DNA of 64,000 nucleotides from Delphinus delphis (lineage: Eukaryota; Chordata; Mammalia; Artiodactyla; Delphinidae), in NCBI RefSeq assembly GCF_949987515.2, contig NC_082694.2, positions 63,920,080 to 63,984,079 on the forward strand, given 5' to 3'. The notes under the pieces were generated by a model, which ran no database searches, was not told where the DNA came from, and saw nothing but the letters and a program-made list of their open reading frames with translations. The position numbers were made by a program, and so were the translations under genes. Positions 21,410 to 33,371 of the stretch are shown piece after piece. The stretch's first letter is position 1, and each line of letters begins with the position of its first letter.

Positions 21410-23509
21410 ATGCTTGGATACTTTTATTTAAGGGAATCAATTCCTAGATCTTGAGCCTTCATGTGTTTTCTTCTCTAAAAGTGCTCTAACAACACACTTG
21501 CCAATCTCCTTTTCCCTCTCTCCTTTACTCAGTGTCTGCTTTCTCTTCAAGGCACCCTCTTGCCCATCTGGAATCTCTCTAGGTGCACTGCCCTACAATG
21601 TGAAATTATCGAAGGCACCAAACGAATAAACAATTCACAACTATATCCCTCCTGAGGGACACAGTCACAGGAAAAGGGATAAGTCTGATTTATTTCATAA
21701 GAGAGTCTGGTTTTGCCAATTAGGTTAGACGGCAGACATCATTCATAGAGTAAATGAGCCAATGCTGCTGCTGAAAATATGTTGAAAGCCCATATTTAAT
21801 AAAACATGCCAGAAATGAATCTACTACACCCCTTTAATTTTTGATTAAAAAATGCAGATATTGGCTTAAAAATGTGTGAACACCTAAGTTTTTCAAAATT
21901 ATTTTAGGAGCTAAGGCAACAAAAAAATGTTAGAAGATCAACATTCAAGAGCAATTTTACCCAAGGTATTTTATACAAAACACAAGCTTTGTGAGACTTC
22001 TGCTAAAAGAAGAGTTCTGTGGCTGAATATGATTGAGAAACGCTACATATTCTATGTACATTTGCACATGGAAGACCCCCTGAGAAGTTCTTTGGCGAGG
22101 ACTCGGTTTTCTCTGTTTAACTTGGTATTCTCCACACTTTTGGCCCTGGAATCTCTTTTCACACACCACCTATTAACATCGAGCTGACCTAGTGGTCTGT
22201 GGAGCACATTTTGTGAAATGTTGCTCTCTTGGGTCAGCCCCAGGAACTATCATATGGGTCTCTTTGTGACTGTATTTGTTTCAACCTAGGCCCTACTGCA
22301 GCCATAGCCTCATGACCTGTAACTGTCCCACATTTATAAAATAATCATCTAGCATGGGGTGGATTCAATCACTGAACTCACTCAAAGGAAGCAAACCACT
22401 GTGGGAACAACTCCCTGCCTTCCAATCCTTCTGTCTGCAGGGTAACATGATAGAAGAATTATCAGAGCCCAGAGAACAGCCTGTATTTATTTCTCAATAC
22501 ATGTGTGCTACACATGGAAGATGCACATCTCTGCTGGTCTTGGATTTCCGACTATAATCTATAGACAGTACATTAATTTCTCCTTGAAACATTCATAGTA
22601 ACATTATCTATTATGGGCTTTCCCCATGACTCGTGATACAACAGGCTTCTTCCCATTGATTTTATAGCCCCAGAGACTAAGGTCAAAGAGCTATTGGAAA
22701 ACACAATGTGCTAATGACTCACTTCACCACTGTCTTTCCTGAAGAAAAGTGAATAAAATAAGCAGACATTTCCTTTTTGAATCTTATCCCAGTGATAGGA
22801 GCACAGTAAGAGGACACACCAGAAAATGATTTTACAATGGATGGGAATGGGTCCCAAACTGATTTTAAATGCTAAAATGATACTCAGGTCCAAATCAAAA
22901 CTTTAAATCCTTACCCAAAATATTGTGCCTATTTAGACTAGAAAAAGCAGCAGGAGTTCCAAGAGGATGTCTAGGCCAGTAAAGTAACACCTTCACATCA
23001 GTAAAACATATCAATTGCCTCTTGGTCATTGAGACTGCAAAGCATGATTCAGCATCACATTAAGTACCCCCCCAGTTTCTGGGATTAAATCACTAAATAC
23101 AGCAGAGCACTGTGATGAATCTGATAGGTAAATAAAAAGAATTTTAAACATTTTAAGTACTTTGAATAACTTAATTATCAAGTCTGGTTGACTGCAGTCT
23201 TAGTTCACACCTACTGACTTTCTACTATGATTTCCCAAATATATAGCAATAACAGTGGATTCTAAGTTTCATTTTCATACCCACATTAGTCTCCTATACA
23301 TATTGCTTATTTCCTCCTGGAAAGAAAGAAATATCAGAGCAATAAATTCCCTTATGTTAATGGAACTGAAGGGAACTTTAGAGAAAACATTAACTGTAGC
23401 AAGTGTTGCATAAACTAAGAAGTCACAGAAGAACATGCTGAAGGAAGGGAAAAGTCACTGAAAAGTTTTAAATGAAAACATCAATGGATATTACGTCACT
23501 AGTCACAGT

Positions 23510-23850
23510 TCTGAATATTAAAGAAATGGTATTGGCCACATGCTGCTAAGTGAAAGAAGACAGACACGAAGCACTTACTGGATAATTTGAAAGTTCCTAA
23601 AAAGACAACTCATCTATGCTTATAATACTCGGGACAGTGATTACTTCTGGAAAAGAGGGAGAAAGTAAAAATTGAGAAGGGACAGAGGGAGGATTCTGGG
23701 GTGCAGGGGATCTTCTGTTTCTTGACTTGAGTGATAAGTACACAGTTATGTTCACTTTGTGATATTCACTGAGCTAATTCCCTGTGATGTGTGCATTGTT
23801 CTATATATAGGTTACACTACTAATAAAAATTTAAATAGATAATAAACTAC
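23510..23850 (+). mobile_element. Old L1M 3' UTR fragment
   Basis: The stretch has the typical L1M 3' end order: 'gggacagtgattacttctgg', 'gggatcttctgtttcttgac', 'tgagtgataagtacacagtt', 'tgttcactttgtgatattca' and 'gttacactactaataaaaat'. It is diverged and ends in an A/T-rich stretch. Confidence 0.65.
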
Positions 23851-23969
23851 ATAATTTCTAATATTATCAGACTTTTTTCACCAACACTTTTTCAACATGG
23901 CCTCATAAGTTTAGACATAAAGTGACCTCCCAGTAATACAAATAAAGATCTTCAAGGTGTTACAGACCG

Positions 23970-24365
23970 ATTTCTAAAATTGCCGCAATTCTCTACCTCT
24001 TTTTGTATCCATGACCCTGTCTATGTGACTTTGTAACTTCTCCCACTAGCAAGTAGAGTCTATTTTCCCACTCCTTGAATGCAGGCTGGCCTGTGACTTC
24101 CTTCAGCCACCAGTTACAGCTGAAGTGACAGTGTGTCAATCCCAAGCCTAGGCCTCAAAAGCTTTAGATAAGACACCTTGTGGAAGATTGCTGAGCCATC
24201 CCTGCTGAAGCCATCCTGGACCATCCAGCCCCAGGCAGCCATCAGCTGATCACAGACCCAAGACTGAGCCTGGCTGACATCACCCATACCCGGCCTGCCT
24301 GGGTCAGCAGAACTGTCCAGCTGCCCCCAGAAGTGTGAGAAACACATGATTGTTTTAGTAAAGTA
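23970..24365 (+). mobile_element. Old LTR-like interspersed repeat
   Basis: Recognisable repeat text in order: 'ctttgtaacttctcccacta', 'ggctggcctgtgacttcctt', 'ccaagcctaggcctcaaaag', 'gctgaagccatcctggacca' and 'agcagaactgtccagctgcc', ending 'gtgagaaacacatgattgtt'. This phrase order recurs in mammalian genomes as an LTR-type repeat. The family is not named here. The open frames in it are chance. Confidence 0.55.
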
Positions 24366-24879
24366 ACTGTTAACTTACAGGGGAAGGGAGAAGAGGTGAT
24401 ACAGCAGGGGAGTGCCTCAGGAGGAGTGCTCAAAAGGAATGCAAGCTTAAACAAACAGCCTCTAGAGGCCTCAACAGTTCTGCTTGTTAAGGACTTCAGG
24501 ATAAAACTAAGGTACAATGGCTTGCTAATAACAAGAGAGAAAAACACTTATTTTACCTACAAAGCAGACACATTTAAAACAAGAAAACTTGCTGTGAAAG
24601 TAAACAATGAAGTGTGGAGAACTCTGATTTCTAAACCAAGTTACTGAAAGCACCTAACAGGAGAGTCTGATCTAAAGAGTAAAAGAACCAGAGAGCATCT
24701 AATATCCCCCCCAGTGCTGCTGCTTTAAGCCATGGTTTCCCCACCTGTAACAAGCAGATGCAGTCGTTGTCAGGAATTAATGACATAAAAAGCATGATAA
24801 GAAGTACTACAAACTACTAACTAAATGTTAGTAGCACAGAATGGGGGAGAGGGAGCCCAGGCATCAGAGGTAGATGCTA

Positions 24880-25065
24880 GCACTCTCCAGGTATGCTATC
24901 TTCCATTACTTAATTTCTTTGAGCCTCAGGGCTCAGTTTCACTACAAGTGTAAAAAAACATAACACTATCTCACAGGGTTACTGTGAGAATTATGACATA
25001 GCTGAAGCACCCAACCCAATGGCTCCACTAAATAGGCATTCAATAAACACTAGCAAAATACATAA
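24880..25065 (+). mobile_element. MIR SINE
   Basis: Typical order: 'ttacttaatttctttgagcc', 'ctcacagggttactgtgaga', 'attatgacatagctgaagca' and a tail 'ggcattcaataaacactagc'. Diverged but clear in its 3' half. Confidence 0.7.
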
Positions 25066-25555
25066 ACAGGTAGATAAAAAGATGTGTAGGCGATAATGAC
25101 CAAAAAGGAAATTTTATTGTATTAGAAAAGAGAAAGTTATCAAGTTTCTTATGCAAGTATTACCATAAGGAAAGAAGTAGCACATAAAGAAAATCAACAG
25201 TAATTAGAGCAGCAGGTGGCCTAGCTAGTTCCACCTCAGGAGAAAGTCTGGAGAAAAGTTGGGTGAGAACCTAAGAATACTAGAGGAAGCAGTTGGGGTA
25301 GATACAAAAGGGTTAAAGTGGGCTTGAGAGCTGGAGAGCTTAGCAAACTTAGACCTTTTATGGCATTTGCTATGTCAGGATCACTGTCACTAAAAACATA
25401 GTTATGTCTACAGATCATCACCGTCTCCCTTGTTCCTTGTTACCATCACTGCAATAAGACCCAGAACAAGGTGAGTGGGCCTTGAAAGAGATGGGGAGAC
25501 AGGGAGGAAGGGAGCATGGGAAAGAGAGAAAAAGGGAGGGAGAGTCCAGAGCACT

Positions 25556-25726
25556 CACTACAGTCATCCCTTGATATCCCTGAGGGACTGGCTCCAGGAC
25601 CCCTCTCCTCATGCAGATCCCCAAATCTGTGGATGCTCAAGTCCTTTGCATCAAACGGCATAATACAGCCAGCCCTCCATATCTGCAGATGCAGAACCCA
25701 CGAACGTGAAGGGCCGACTGTACTAA
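25556..25726. mobile_element. Tigger/MER-type mariner MITE
   Basis: The ends are inverted repeats: 'ctacagtcatcccttgatat' at the left and 'gaagggccgactgta' at the right, with TA at both borders. Internal words 'ggctccaggacccctctcct', 'tgtggatgctcaagtccttt' and 'ccctccatatctgcagatgc' fit the pogo/Tigger-derived short elements of mammals. Frames reading through it are not genes. Confidence 0.7.
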
Positions 25727-26504
25727 TTTGAAGACATCTATATTAGCTCCATGACAATTTGGTCATAACCCCAAATCTCTGAAGCAAACCAAAAATGTCA
25801 ATGAAGGAAAAAACAAAATTAATTAACAAACTATATCAACTTCCCATGTATTTAAAATAAAACCTTGAAAGAAGCTTACACTCACTAGCCTTAGGCACCG
25901 TAACAGACAAACTTCAAATTCAGCCTGCCTCAACCCCCAACGTACCTCAACTGACTTACCCACCTCCACTGGTGCATGTTTTCCCACGCCCGTGTCTTAG
26001 TTCCTTTCAGCCCCAATAACTACCCTGCCCCATATATCACCGTCTTCCCCAAATTACAATTATTTGAAAGTAAAATTATTTTTCTACATACAAAACTCAG
26101 ACAAAATTATTAAAACCAACGGGAGTTAGTTCCAAGATTGTTAAAAAAAAAAATAGCAATCTTGCTCATAGCCATATTCAATATAAAGTACCTGGGGAAA
26201 GCCTAAATGAAAATGTGAAGAGCCTATGTGAAGAAAAACATACTACTTAACTGCCCTTTTTGTGGTTTCAAATTTGTAAAGACAAGGAAATAAGGAAGGA
26301 GAGGAGGGACACAGTCAGTGGGCTCTCTAAGCCTAGTGGGAAGGGAAATTGTACACCCTCTCTGAAGCCTAATGTGCACAGGATGAATCAAAGCTTGGGA
26401 ACCAATAATGTCTCTTCTATACGTAATCATAGCTTCACATGAAGGTTTATGTTCAAGTACACCCCTGACAGCATTATATATATATAAAGGAAAAAAAGAA
26501 ACTA

Positions 26505-26830
26505 ATCTGAAAATCCAACTTTAGGGGAATGGTTAAATGAATTATCCTATATCCATTAACTGGGATTCTATGTCAGCATTAAAATAATTTGTAGAAGGTT
26601 ATTTAACAATATCAGAAAGTGTTCATTATCTATTAAGTAAAAACACAGTTTTCACAACTATCCATGAAATATAATCTCAAATTTATATATATGTATATAT
26701 ATATATACATATATATATGATTGGTAGAAAATATAACAAAATACATTTATTTGGTATTTTTATTTTCTATACATTTCTCTAGTTCCTAAATATTAAACAA
26801 TAGGTGTGAATTATTTTTATAAACAGGAAA
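26505..26830 (+). mobile_element. Old L1 3' fragment with an internal TA microsatellite
   Basis: Text such as 'ggggaatggttaaatgaatt', 'atgtcagcattaaaataatt' and 'attaagtaaaaacacagttt' resembles L1M 3' UTR. A (TA)n run with a few G and C interruptions occupies 26684-26719. The call is tentative because the match is weak. Confidence 0.5.
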
Positions 26831-27281
26831 GTGCTTTTTTTTTTTTAAAGGAATATGTTTTTAAATGCCATCTGTGATTTTCGAACTCAATGGGAACTGT
26901 CCTCTGAAACTGCATAGTGTTTGGTTCATTTCTTTTACAGCACTAACTACATGCTGCCTTGATGTTTTAATTATATGTGAGACAGTGATTTTTGTAAGGG
27001 TAGGAATTGAGTTTTATTAATATATTTCTCAGTGTGCCCCCACTTAAATCGTCATTAAATATCCATAAAACAAATGCGTGAATGCACGGCAGATGGTGAA
27101 TAAATTTATGTTGATGGGCTGCTTAATTACAATGGTTAAAAAGACTATCTGTGGATAACAATTATATAATATGAAGTTTTCTGAAAAGCTTTTCTGTATT
27201 CTCAAGGAAAAGCAATAATAAATAAATAAATAAAAATAAATATATTGATACATGTATATATATGTTAAAAACCACATTCTG

Positions 27282-27489
27282 GGGCTTCCCTGGTGGCGCA
27301 GTGGTTGGGAGTCCGCCTGCCGATGCAGGGGACGCTGATTCGTGCCCCGGTCCGGGAAGATCCCACGTGTCGCGAAGCGGCTGGGCCCGTGAGCCGTGGC
27401 CGCTGGGCCTGCGCGTCCGGAGCCTGTGCTCCGCAGCGGGAGAGGACACAGCAGTGAGAGGCCCGCGTACCGCAAAAACAAACAAACAA
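27282..27489 (+). mobile_element. CHR-type SINE, plus orientation
   Basis: A short-subtype copy reading directly GGGCTTCCCTGGTGGCGCAG through 'gaggcccgcgtaccgc' and then an A-rich tail of (CAAA) units. A perfect 15-bp duplication, AAAAACCACATTCTG, flanks it at 27267-27281 and 27490-27504. It is antisense to LTBP1. The frames 27044-27605 on both strands are translations of it. Confidence 0.95.
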
Positions 27490-28129
27490 AAAAACCACAT
27501 TCTGATACTGATCTCTTAAAAAAAAAAAAAAACCTCAATCCTGATATGGACACTTTTTTTTTTAACACAGTAAGTTCATGCTTTGGCATTCACCCCAGTT
27601 CCTAACATAAAGCAATTACAGATAAAATATCAAGGTCAAAAAACGAGGTCAACATCCCAGTAAACCTGAAATGGTATAGAAATACATGGTAGCTGGTAGT
27701 CACTGAAGCTCTGGGTCTGCTGTCTAGAAAGCAGCAGAGGAAGCCAGGAGTTTAACACATTACTGACCAGGGGATTTTGGCAGAAACACACGCCTGTGGC
27801 TGTACTACGTCTCCAGTCAAAAGTGGGTTTAACAACTGAGGATAACAAACTAAACCAATTTATGCAAAAACACTCCTCCCTCAGCAACTAAAATCCAGCT
27901 AAACTTTTCAGTTTGCTTAAAAAGTTAAATAAATACATTTTAAAAAATGAAAAAAGAACAGGTTAGCTATGAAAAACAATGAGAAATTTTGGAACTGATA
28001 AATAATCTTAGAATTAAAAGTGTAACAGATGGGATAGAATCTAGATAGGCATCGTAAAGCAGCAATTAGAAAACTGGAAGACAGAACTGAGGTATTCACG
28101 CATAAGGTAGCAAAAAGACAAGAGGATAA

Positions 28130-28560
28130 AAGCACAAAAGACGTGTTATAAGAGACACGAAAACCAGAGGCTCCAACACTTGTCTAAAAGGAGTTTCAGC
28201 TGAAAAGCACGGTGGAGAAACAATATTTTAAGAGATAACAGCAGATCATTTTTCAAATTTGAGGAAAGACCTGAGTCTTCAGATGGACAACACAACACTC
28301 TGCCTACTGAGTAAAATCAAGATAAATCCAAATATAGACACACATCGTGGTAAAACTACAAAACATAAAGAATTCAGAGATGATCTCCAAAGAGAGAAAC
28401 ATTATCTACAAAGGAAGAAAGTATCAAAAAGAGGTCAGAAAGACACTGGTATAATGTAGGTCAAAAGTATTGTTGGAAAATAACTGTTATCCTAGAATTG
28501 TACACCTGACTAATCTTGTTACAGAATGAGCTCAAAATAAAGATATTCTCAGACATGTAA
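28130..28560 (+). mobile_element. Relic of an old L1 ORF1 region
   Basis: Word order follows L1 ORF1: 'gataaatccaaatatagaca' and 'cacatcgtggtaaaactaca', then 'gaaaataactgttatcctag', 'aattgtacacctgact', and 'ataaagatattctcagacat'. The remnant is much more diverged than the L1 at 42030-47140. The 66-codon frame at 28259-28459 is part of it and is not a working gene. Confidence 0.6.
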
Positions 28561-28639
28561 AGTATATACTTCTCAGTGATCCCCATTTAAAGAGCTGTTA
28601 AGGGATGTGATCTCAAAATATAAATTAGCAAATAAAAAT

Positions 28640-28750
28640 ACAGGATACCCAGTTAAATTTGAATTTCAGATAAACTAATACTTTTAAAATACATGTCCCA
28701 AATTATTTGCTGTTTATCTGAAATTCAGATTTAACTGGGCATCCTATATT
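28640..28750. repeat. Palindromic MITE-like inverted repeat
   Basis: Arms of about 35 nt face each other: 'aggatacccagttaaattt', continuing 'gaatttcagataaac' (28642-28675), and 'gtttatctgaaattcagat', continuing 'ttaactgggcatcct' (28712-28745). They are separated by about 36 nt. The pairing is nearly complete. This fits a miniature inverted-repeat DNA transposon of mammals; the family is not named. Confidence 0.8.
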
Positions 28751-29057
28751 TTACCTGGCAATCCTACCACAAAAGAAAACATGAACCCACAAAGCAAGCA
28801 GAGGACACAAGAAACAACGCTGAGTGCAAAAACTGATACAGTGTCAGTAAATTCATTTTACTATTAACTGTACGAAAAAGACTATTTACATTAACCATAC
28901 CTTTGAAGATAATTCTAAAATGATAACTCTTCTCTAAGCCACAAATCCATTTTCTTTTAAATGTGCAAGAAGTTGTCATAATGGCCTTTGGACATTTCTA
29001 TGTTAAAAGAAGTGTAAATCCAACAGCTGTTCTCCCAGCATGTATCACAAAGCCCGT

Positions 29058-29103
29058 TATATTACAAATGATACATGCAATATATTACAAATGATACATG
29101 CAA
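29058..29103. repeat. 23-bp tandem duplication
   Basis: The unit 'tatattacaaatgatacatg' plus 'caa' is present twice in a row with no mismatch (29058-29080, 29081-29103). Confidence 0.9.
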
Positions 29104-29559
29104 TTAATCATAAGAAACATAAGAAATTTGTCTTAAAATTAGGCATCACTTCATCTCATCCTACCTGTCTGTTTTAACCCAACACTATGCCATAGGCCAC
29201 ATTCTTTTCTCCAGCCAAGTCAGTTTTCCTGAGGGTCTCTCCTGTACTTTCTAGTCCCCTCAAAGCACTCAAAGACCAGTGTTCCTCTATGTGTTCACCA
29301 TACTCCATTCACAAGCAATTTTTTGACGATCATTAAGACGTCTGAAATGTAAGCTACAGTCCAGACAAGCTCTTCATAACCAAGAAGTTCCATGTACAGC
29401 TTCCTTATATGGATTATTAACCAAGATTGGTGAGTTTCACTTAATGACAGAGCTACGCCCCTGAAAAAAACACTGCATTATCTTTTCTATGGTCTGAATA
29501 CAATTCAGTTTTAGATGCACATCGGGGCACTTTCTATCAAAAAGGAGACCTGCAGTGAC

Positions 29560-31240
29560 AGTTTTAATAGAGTATTACTGTCTTAGTGTATCTGTGTTGT
29601 AAATGTATTTTATTAAAGCAGAATAACCAGTGTAATAAAATAATGCCAAAAGAAAGTTATGTGGACAGCTCTTTCGTACTTGCTTTAACAGGCTCATCTG
29701 GAGGCAGCTGAAATTCAGCTAGATGGATGAGTGAACAAAGCAAATCACATCCTGCTGATTCAAACTGATTTAATTACACTAAATCCAAAGGGCAAGACCA
29801 ATGTCTTATTCATCATTCATCACATATCCTCAGTCTGTAGCTCAGGAGTGCTCCACCAACTAATGTTTGTGGATTATGGAATATTTTTTAAAGATTTCAA
29901 AATTATTCTCGAAAAAGGAATATGCATACACTGGATTCTAAAAGTGTAGACGTCTTCTAGCTATGTATTTTGGCATTGCCCGCAGCACCTCTGCACATGC
30001 TAAAAATGTAGAAAACAGTAGATTGATTAATTTACAGTTATAAAATCAAACAGGTAAGTGATTTTAGCATATCAAGAGATATTTGCTTTTAATAAAAGAT
30101 TTCACTGAAAAGACTGGTCCCCAAGTAATTTCAGAACCCAATTCTAGTTTTAAAAGTTAGATTTACACCTCATTTTTAAGAACTCATTTATTTCATGGCA
30201 AAGTTATGGGCAAATGACTAATCAAAATGCAGGGAAGAAGTATGAAAGTAGGAGTTCCTATGATCATTTCCATGAGGTACTACTTCATTTAATTCTAGTT
30301 CTACATCAAAACTTTAGAATAATAATCAAATGACAAAAGCTGCTCTAGATCCACCAGGAAATTTAATTGTATTGTTTGTTATGATAAATGAAGCAAATTA
30401 TAACAATTCCATAACGTTGAGGGTAGTGAGGCAAGGTTTTAGAGCTCCATGTGTTTACATGTAATAAATCATTCCTTTGAAAAGATAATTGTAGCACCAC
30501 TAGAAAGGAGGGGGAAAAAGAACCCAACTTTTAGGGCAATTATTTGAAAGCTCCTGAAATTAACTTGTGAACAGTTGGTTCTTTGTTATGGAGTGGCCAT
30601 TATGAAAAGTTGTTTCAGGACATTAATTCACTTAGTTGAAGGAAATAATGTAATTCTAGTTATTAATCACTTTAATTTTAAATGTGCTTTGTAAACTGAG
30701 AAGACATTAAACTCCAAGAACAATGTGGAATGCACAAGTAATTAGATGGTTAATGGGCTTTTTTTGAAAAACTGCAGCATAAAATCAAAAGGCTTCAAGG
30801 CTCTAGGAAAATCCAAGTGTATATATGTAATGTGAGAAAGTTCTACCCAATTTTAGTGACCAATAATATCACCAAGGGAGTGAACTTAAGCCCTTCTCTC
30901 AAAAGCAATTTCAATAGATTCATATTATTTTATGAGTCAATCTTCTCTGTAGTGTAATTTATCTGTGCCTTCTTGAGGCACCATGAAACAGAATTTTCTG
31001 TGATACTTCACTCCAGAATTCACGCCAAAAAGTACAACACTGTTTTGCAAATATCTTCCTGAGACAGACATAAGCCAGGATTTGGCGTTACTGAACGTCA
31101 GTGCAACTGACTGAGGTGGAACCATTTGATATGCTCAGTATGAACAAAACTTGCTAAAGGTCACTCCATACCGGCCAAACCAGAAGAGGAAAAAACAATA
31201 AAACCTCAAGGAATTATTTAAAGGATTCTCCACTTTATTT
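29560..31240. other. Repeat-poor intronic stretch, no gene seen
   Basis: In 1.7 kb I recognise no SINE, LINE, LTR or DNA transposon, although the surroundings are dense in them. The sequence is A/T-rich and complex, for example 'taattctagttattaatcac' and 'gtaattagatggttaatggg'. Such gaps in repeat cover are one mark of conserved non-coding sequence. No open frame of note is present (72 codons at most). Regulatory function is inference only. Confidence 0.35.
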
Positions 31241-31499
31241 TGCTAAATGAGATGGCAAATGATTACCTGCAAATTTTCACTCCCACTTCTACAGTGGTAT
31301 TTTTATGAATATGAACTGTTAGAACCTTGAACCAGCCAGTGGAAGGAATATGTTAGATAACCACCCTTTCTTATTAAACAAAACCAAATTGACATTAATT
31401 GCTTTGACTTCTACTCGTTCTCAAAACAGATGGCATATCGTACCTACATTAGTAATACTTCACAGATATATATAAAATTGGTAAAGGAGGTCATACTGC

Positions 31500-31600
31500 A
31501 GACAGAAACAGAGGTGGCTTGGGAGTTTAATCCTAGCTGGGCCTCTTAATTATCTGTGTGACCTTGGACACTCTCTGTCTCTCTGTTTCTAACTAGGATT
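31500..31600 (+). mobile_element. MIR SINE fragment
   Basis: The run 'tgggagtttaatcctagctg', 'ggcctcttaattatctgtgt', 'gaccttggacactctctgtc' follows the MIR core. Confidence 0.65.
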
Positions 31601-33214
31601 CTTAAGGTCCAAATCCCACCCCACCCCGAGAAAATAAGTATATTCTTCATCATTTGACATTCAGAGAAATTAGGAGCATCTGACATTTCTGGAAAGTATC
31701 TACCAATTAGCCATGTAGGATTAGGATGGTGAAGGATAAATAAGGATCCTCCTCCTTCTACAGCTTAATGAAGCAACCAGATATGCCTGATCAAGGGGAC
31801 ACTTCAGGAAACTACATGTCTAAAAATTGTGCGACAGACCAAAAAGTAATTTCCCTCTTCTCATGCACAACCTCTGTCCTTGGTGACAGAGTAATACTGG
31901 CGTCAGAGTACTGGAATGAACCTACAGAGTTATTTAACATTATGTACTGCATAGGATAGAAAGTCCCTGTAGCATCCCAAGCCAATAGTTATTAAGGATC
32001 TGCTGGATCACCTCTAAGTGCTGGAAGCTCAGTACTTCCAAAGGTGTTTCATTACAGTGATGGGGAACTCTAACCCACAGAAAAGGTTTGCTTGCAGTTG
32101 TTGTAAATATGCCTCCTTATAACTCCATTCTATTGACTTTGGCCTTTGAAGCAACTCATAAAAGTCTTGTTTTGTAGGAAAGTTGATCAAACATTTATTT
32201 AAAGCCATGTTTGTAAGGCAGCCATTACATTTCTCTTCGATCTCAACTTCTCTAGGCTAAACACCCTCATGTTTAACACCAGGCCCTTCACAAGCCTGGC
32301 TGACCTTATTAGCCGAAAGATAATGAACACCAAATACCCAAACCCCAAATTCAGTCTGACTGGCAGAGTACAAGGTCATTACTTCCAATGCCCTGCTCAT
32401 TCTGCTTCTACTAACACATCCTCATAATGGGCTAGGGCTTTTCATGTATATTTTTATCCAAATCTGTGAAACAACTTGGTTTATACTGTAGAATATACAT
32501 TTAGCCACCTATTCATTCTTCCGTCCATTTAATTCAACCTTCCATCCATATAATATGAACTTTTAATAATATCTTAAATTCTACTGATTCTTACATAATG
32601 TTAATTAACCCATTACTCCCATGTACCTAGCAGTACTACAGGTTTGCAGATGTTTCTCAAAAAGCACCCTGGGCAACCTCTCCTTTGCCAACATTCTTTC
32701 ATCTAGGATGAGGGCTTATAATATTTGAAGGCAAAACTTTTTAAAGACATGGTATATCTATGTGCATTTCAAAAAAAAAGATTCTTTTTAAGTCAGTAAA
32801 AGCTCTACAAGTCATAAAAGTTAAACAGACACAGTATTATAGAGACAATTTACTTGAGAAAATTCTCAGGTAATTAAGATATTCCTTTGACACGAACCAT
32901 TTTAATAGGGATTAATCTATATATTGTTAACATTACCTAAATCTACTCAGCCCTATAAACACATACTGGCCAAGAAGAGAGAGCCTGAAACCACAAGTCC
33001 AAGGACATGTGCTGTGTTTTGAAATGGATTTTCGTTCAATAAGACTCTTGGAGTCTCTTTCAACATTTATTCCAAAGTACACATAAGTTACTAACACCAC
33101 CACCTTCATCCTAGATGCGTACTGGGAAATGAGCAGCATTAAGTGGGCACCTCCCAAAGTAACTGAAACGAATTTGCTATCATATATGGATACTAAACTA
33201 GGCACTGGTAAACG

Positions 33215-33330
33215 TGAGTTACAACTTCAGCTCTATTTAGCCACAGGAAAGTCATTTAACCAGTCTGGGCTTGAATATCCTCACTTGTAAAGTATAGACA
33301 CTGAACTGGATGATTTCTGAAGGTCCCTTG
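33215..33330 (+). mobile_element. MIR SINE fragment
   Basis: The run 'acaacttcagctctatttag', 'ggaaagtcatttaaccagtc', 'tgggcttgaatatcctcact', 'tgtaaagtatagacactgaa' follows the MIR core and tail. Confidence 0.7.
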
Positions 33331-33371
33331 ACTGTATGTTTCCATATACATTGAACAAAAGCACTCAGGGC

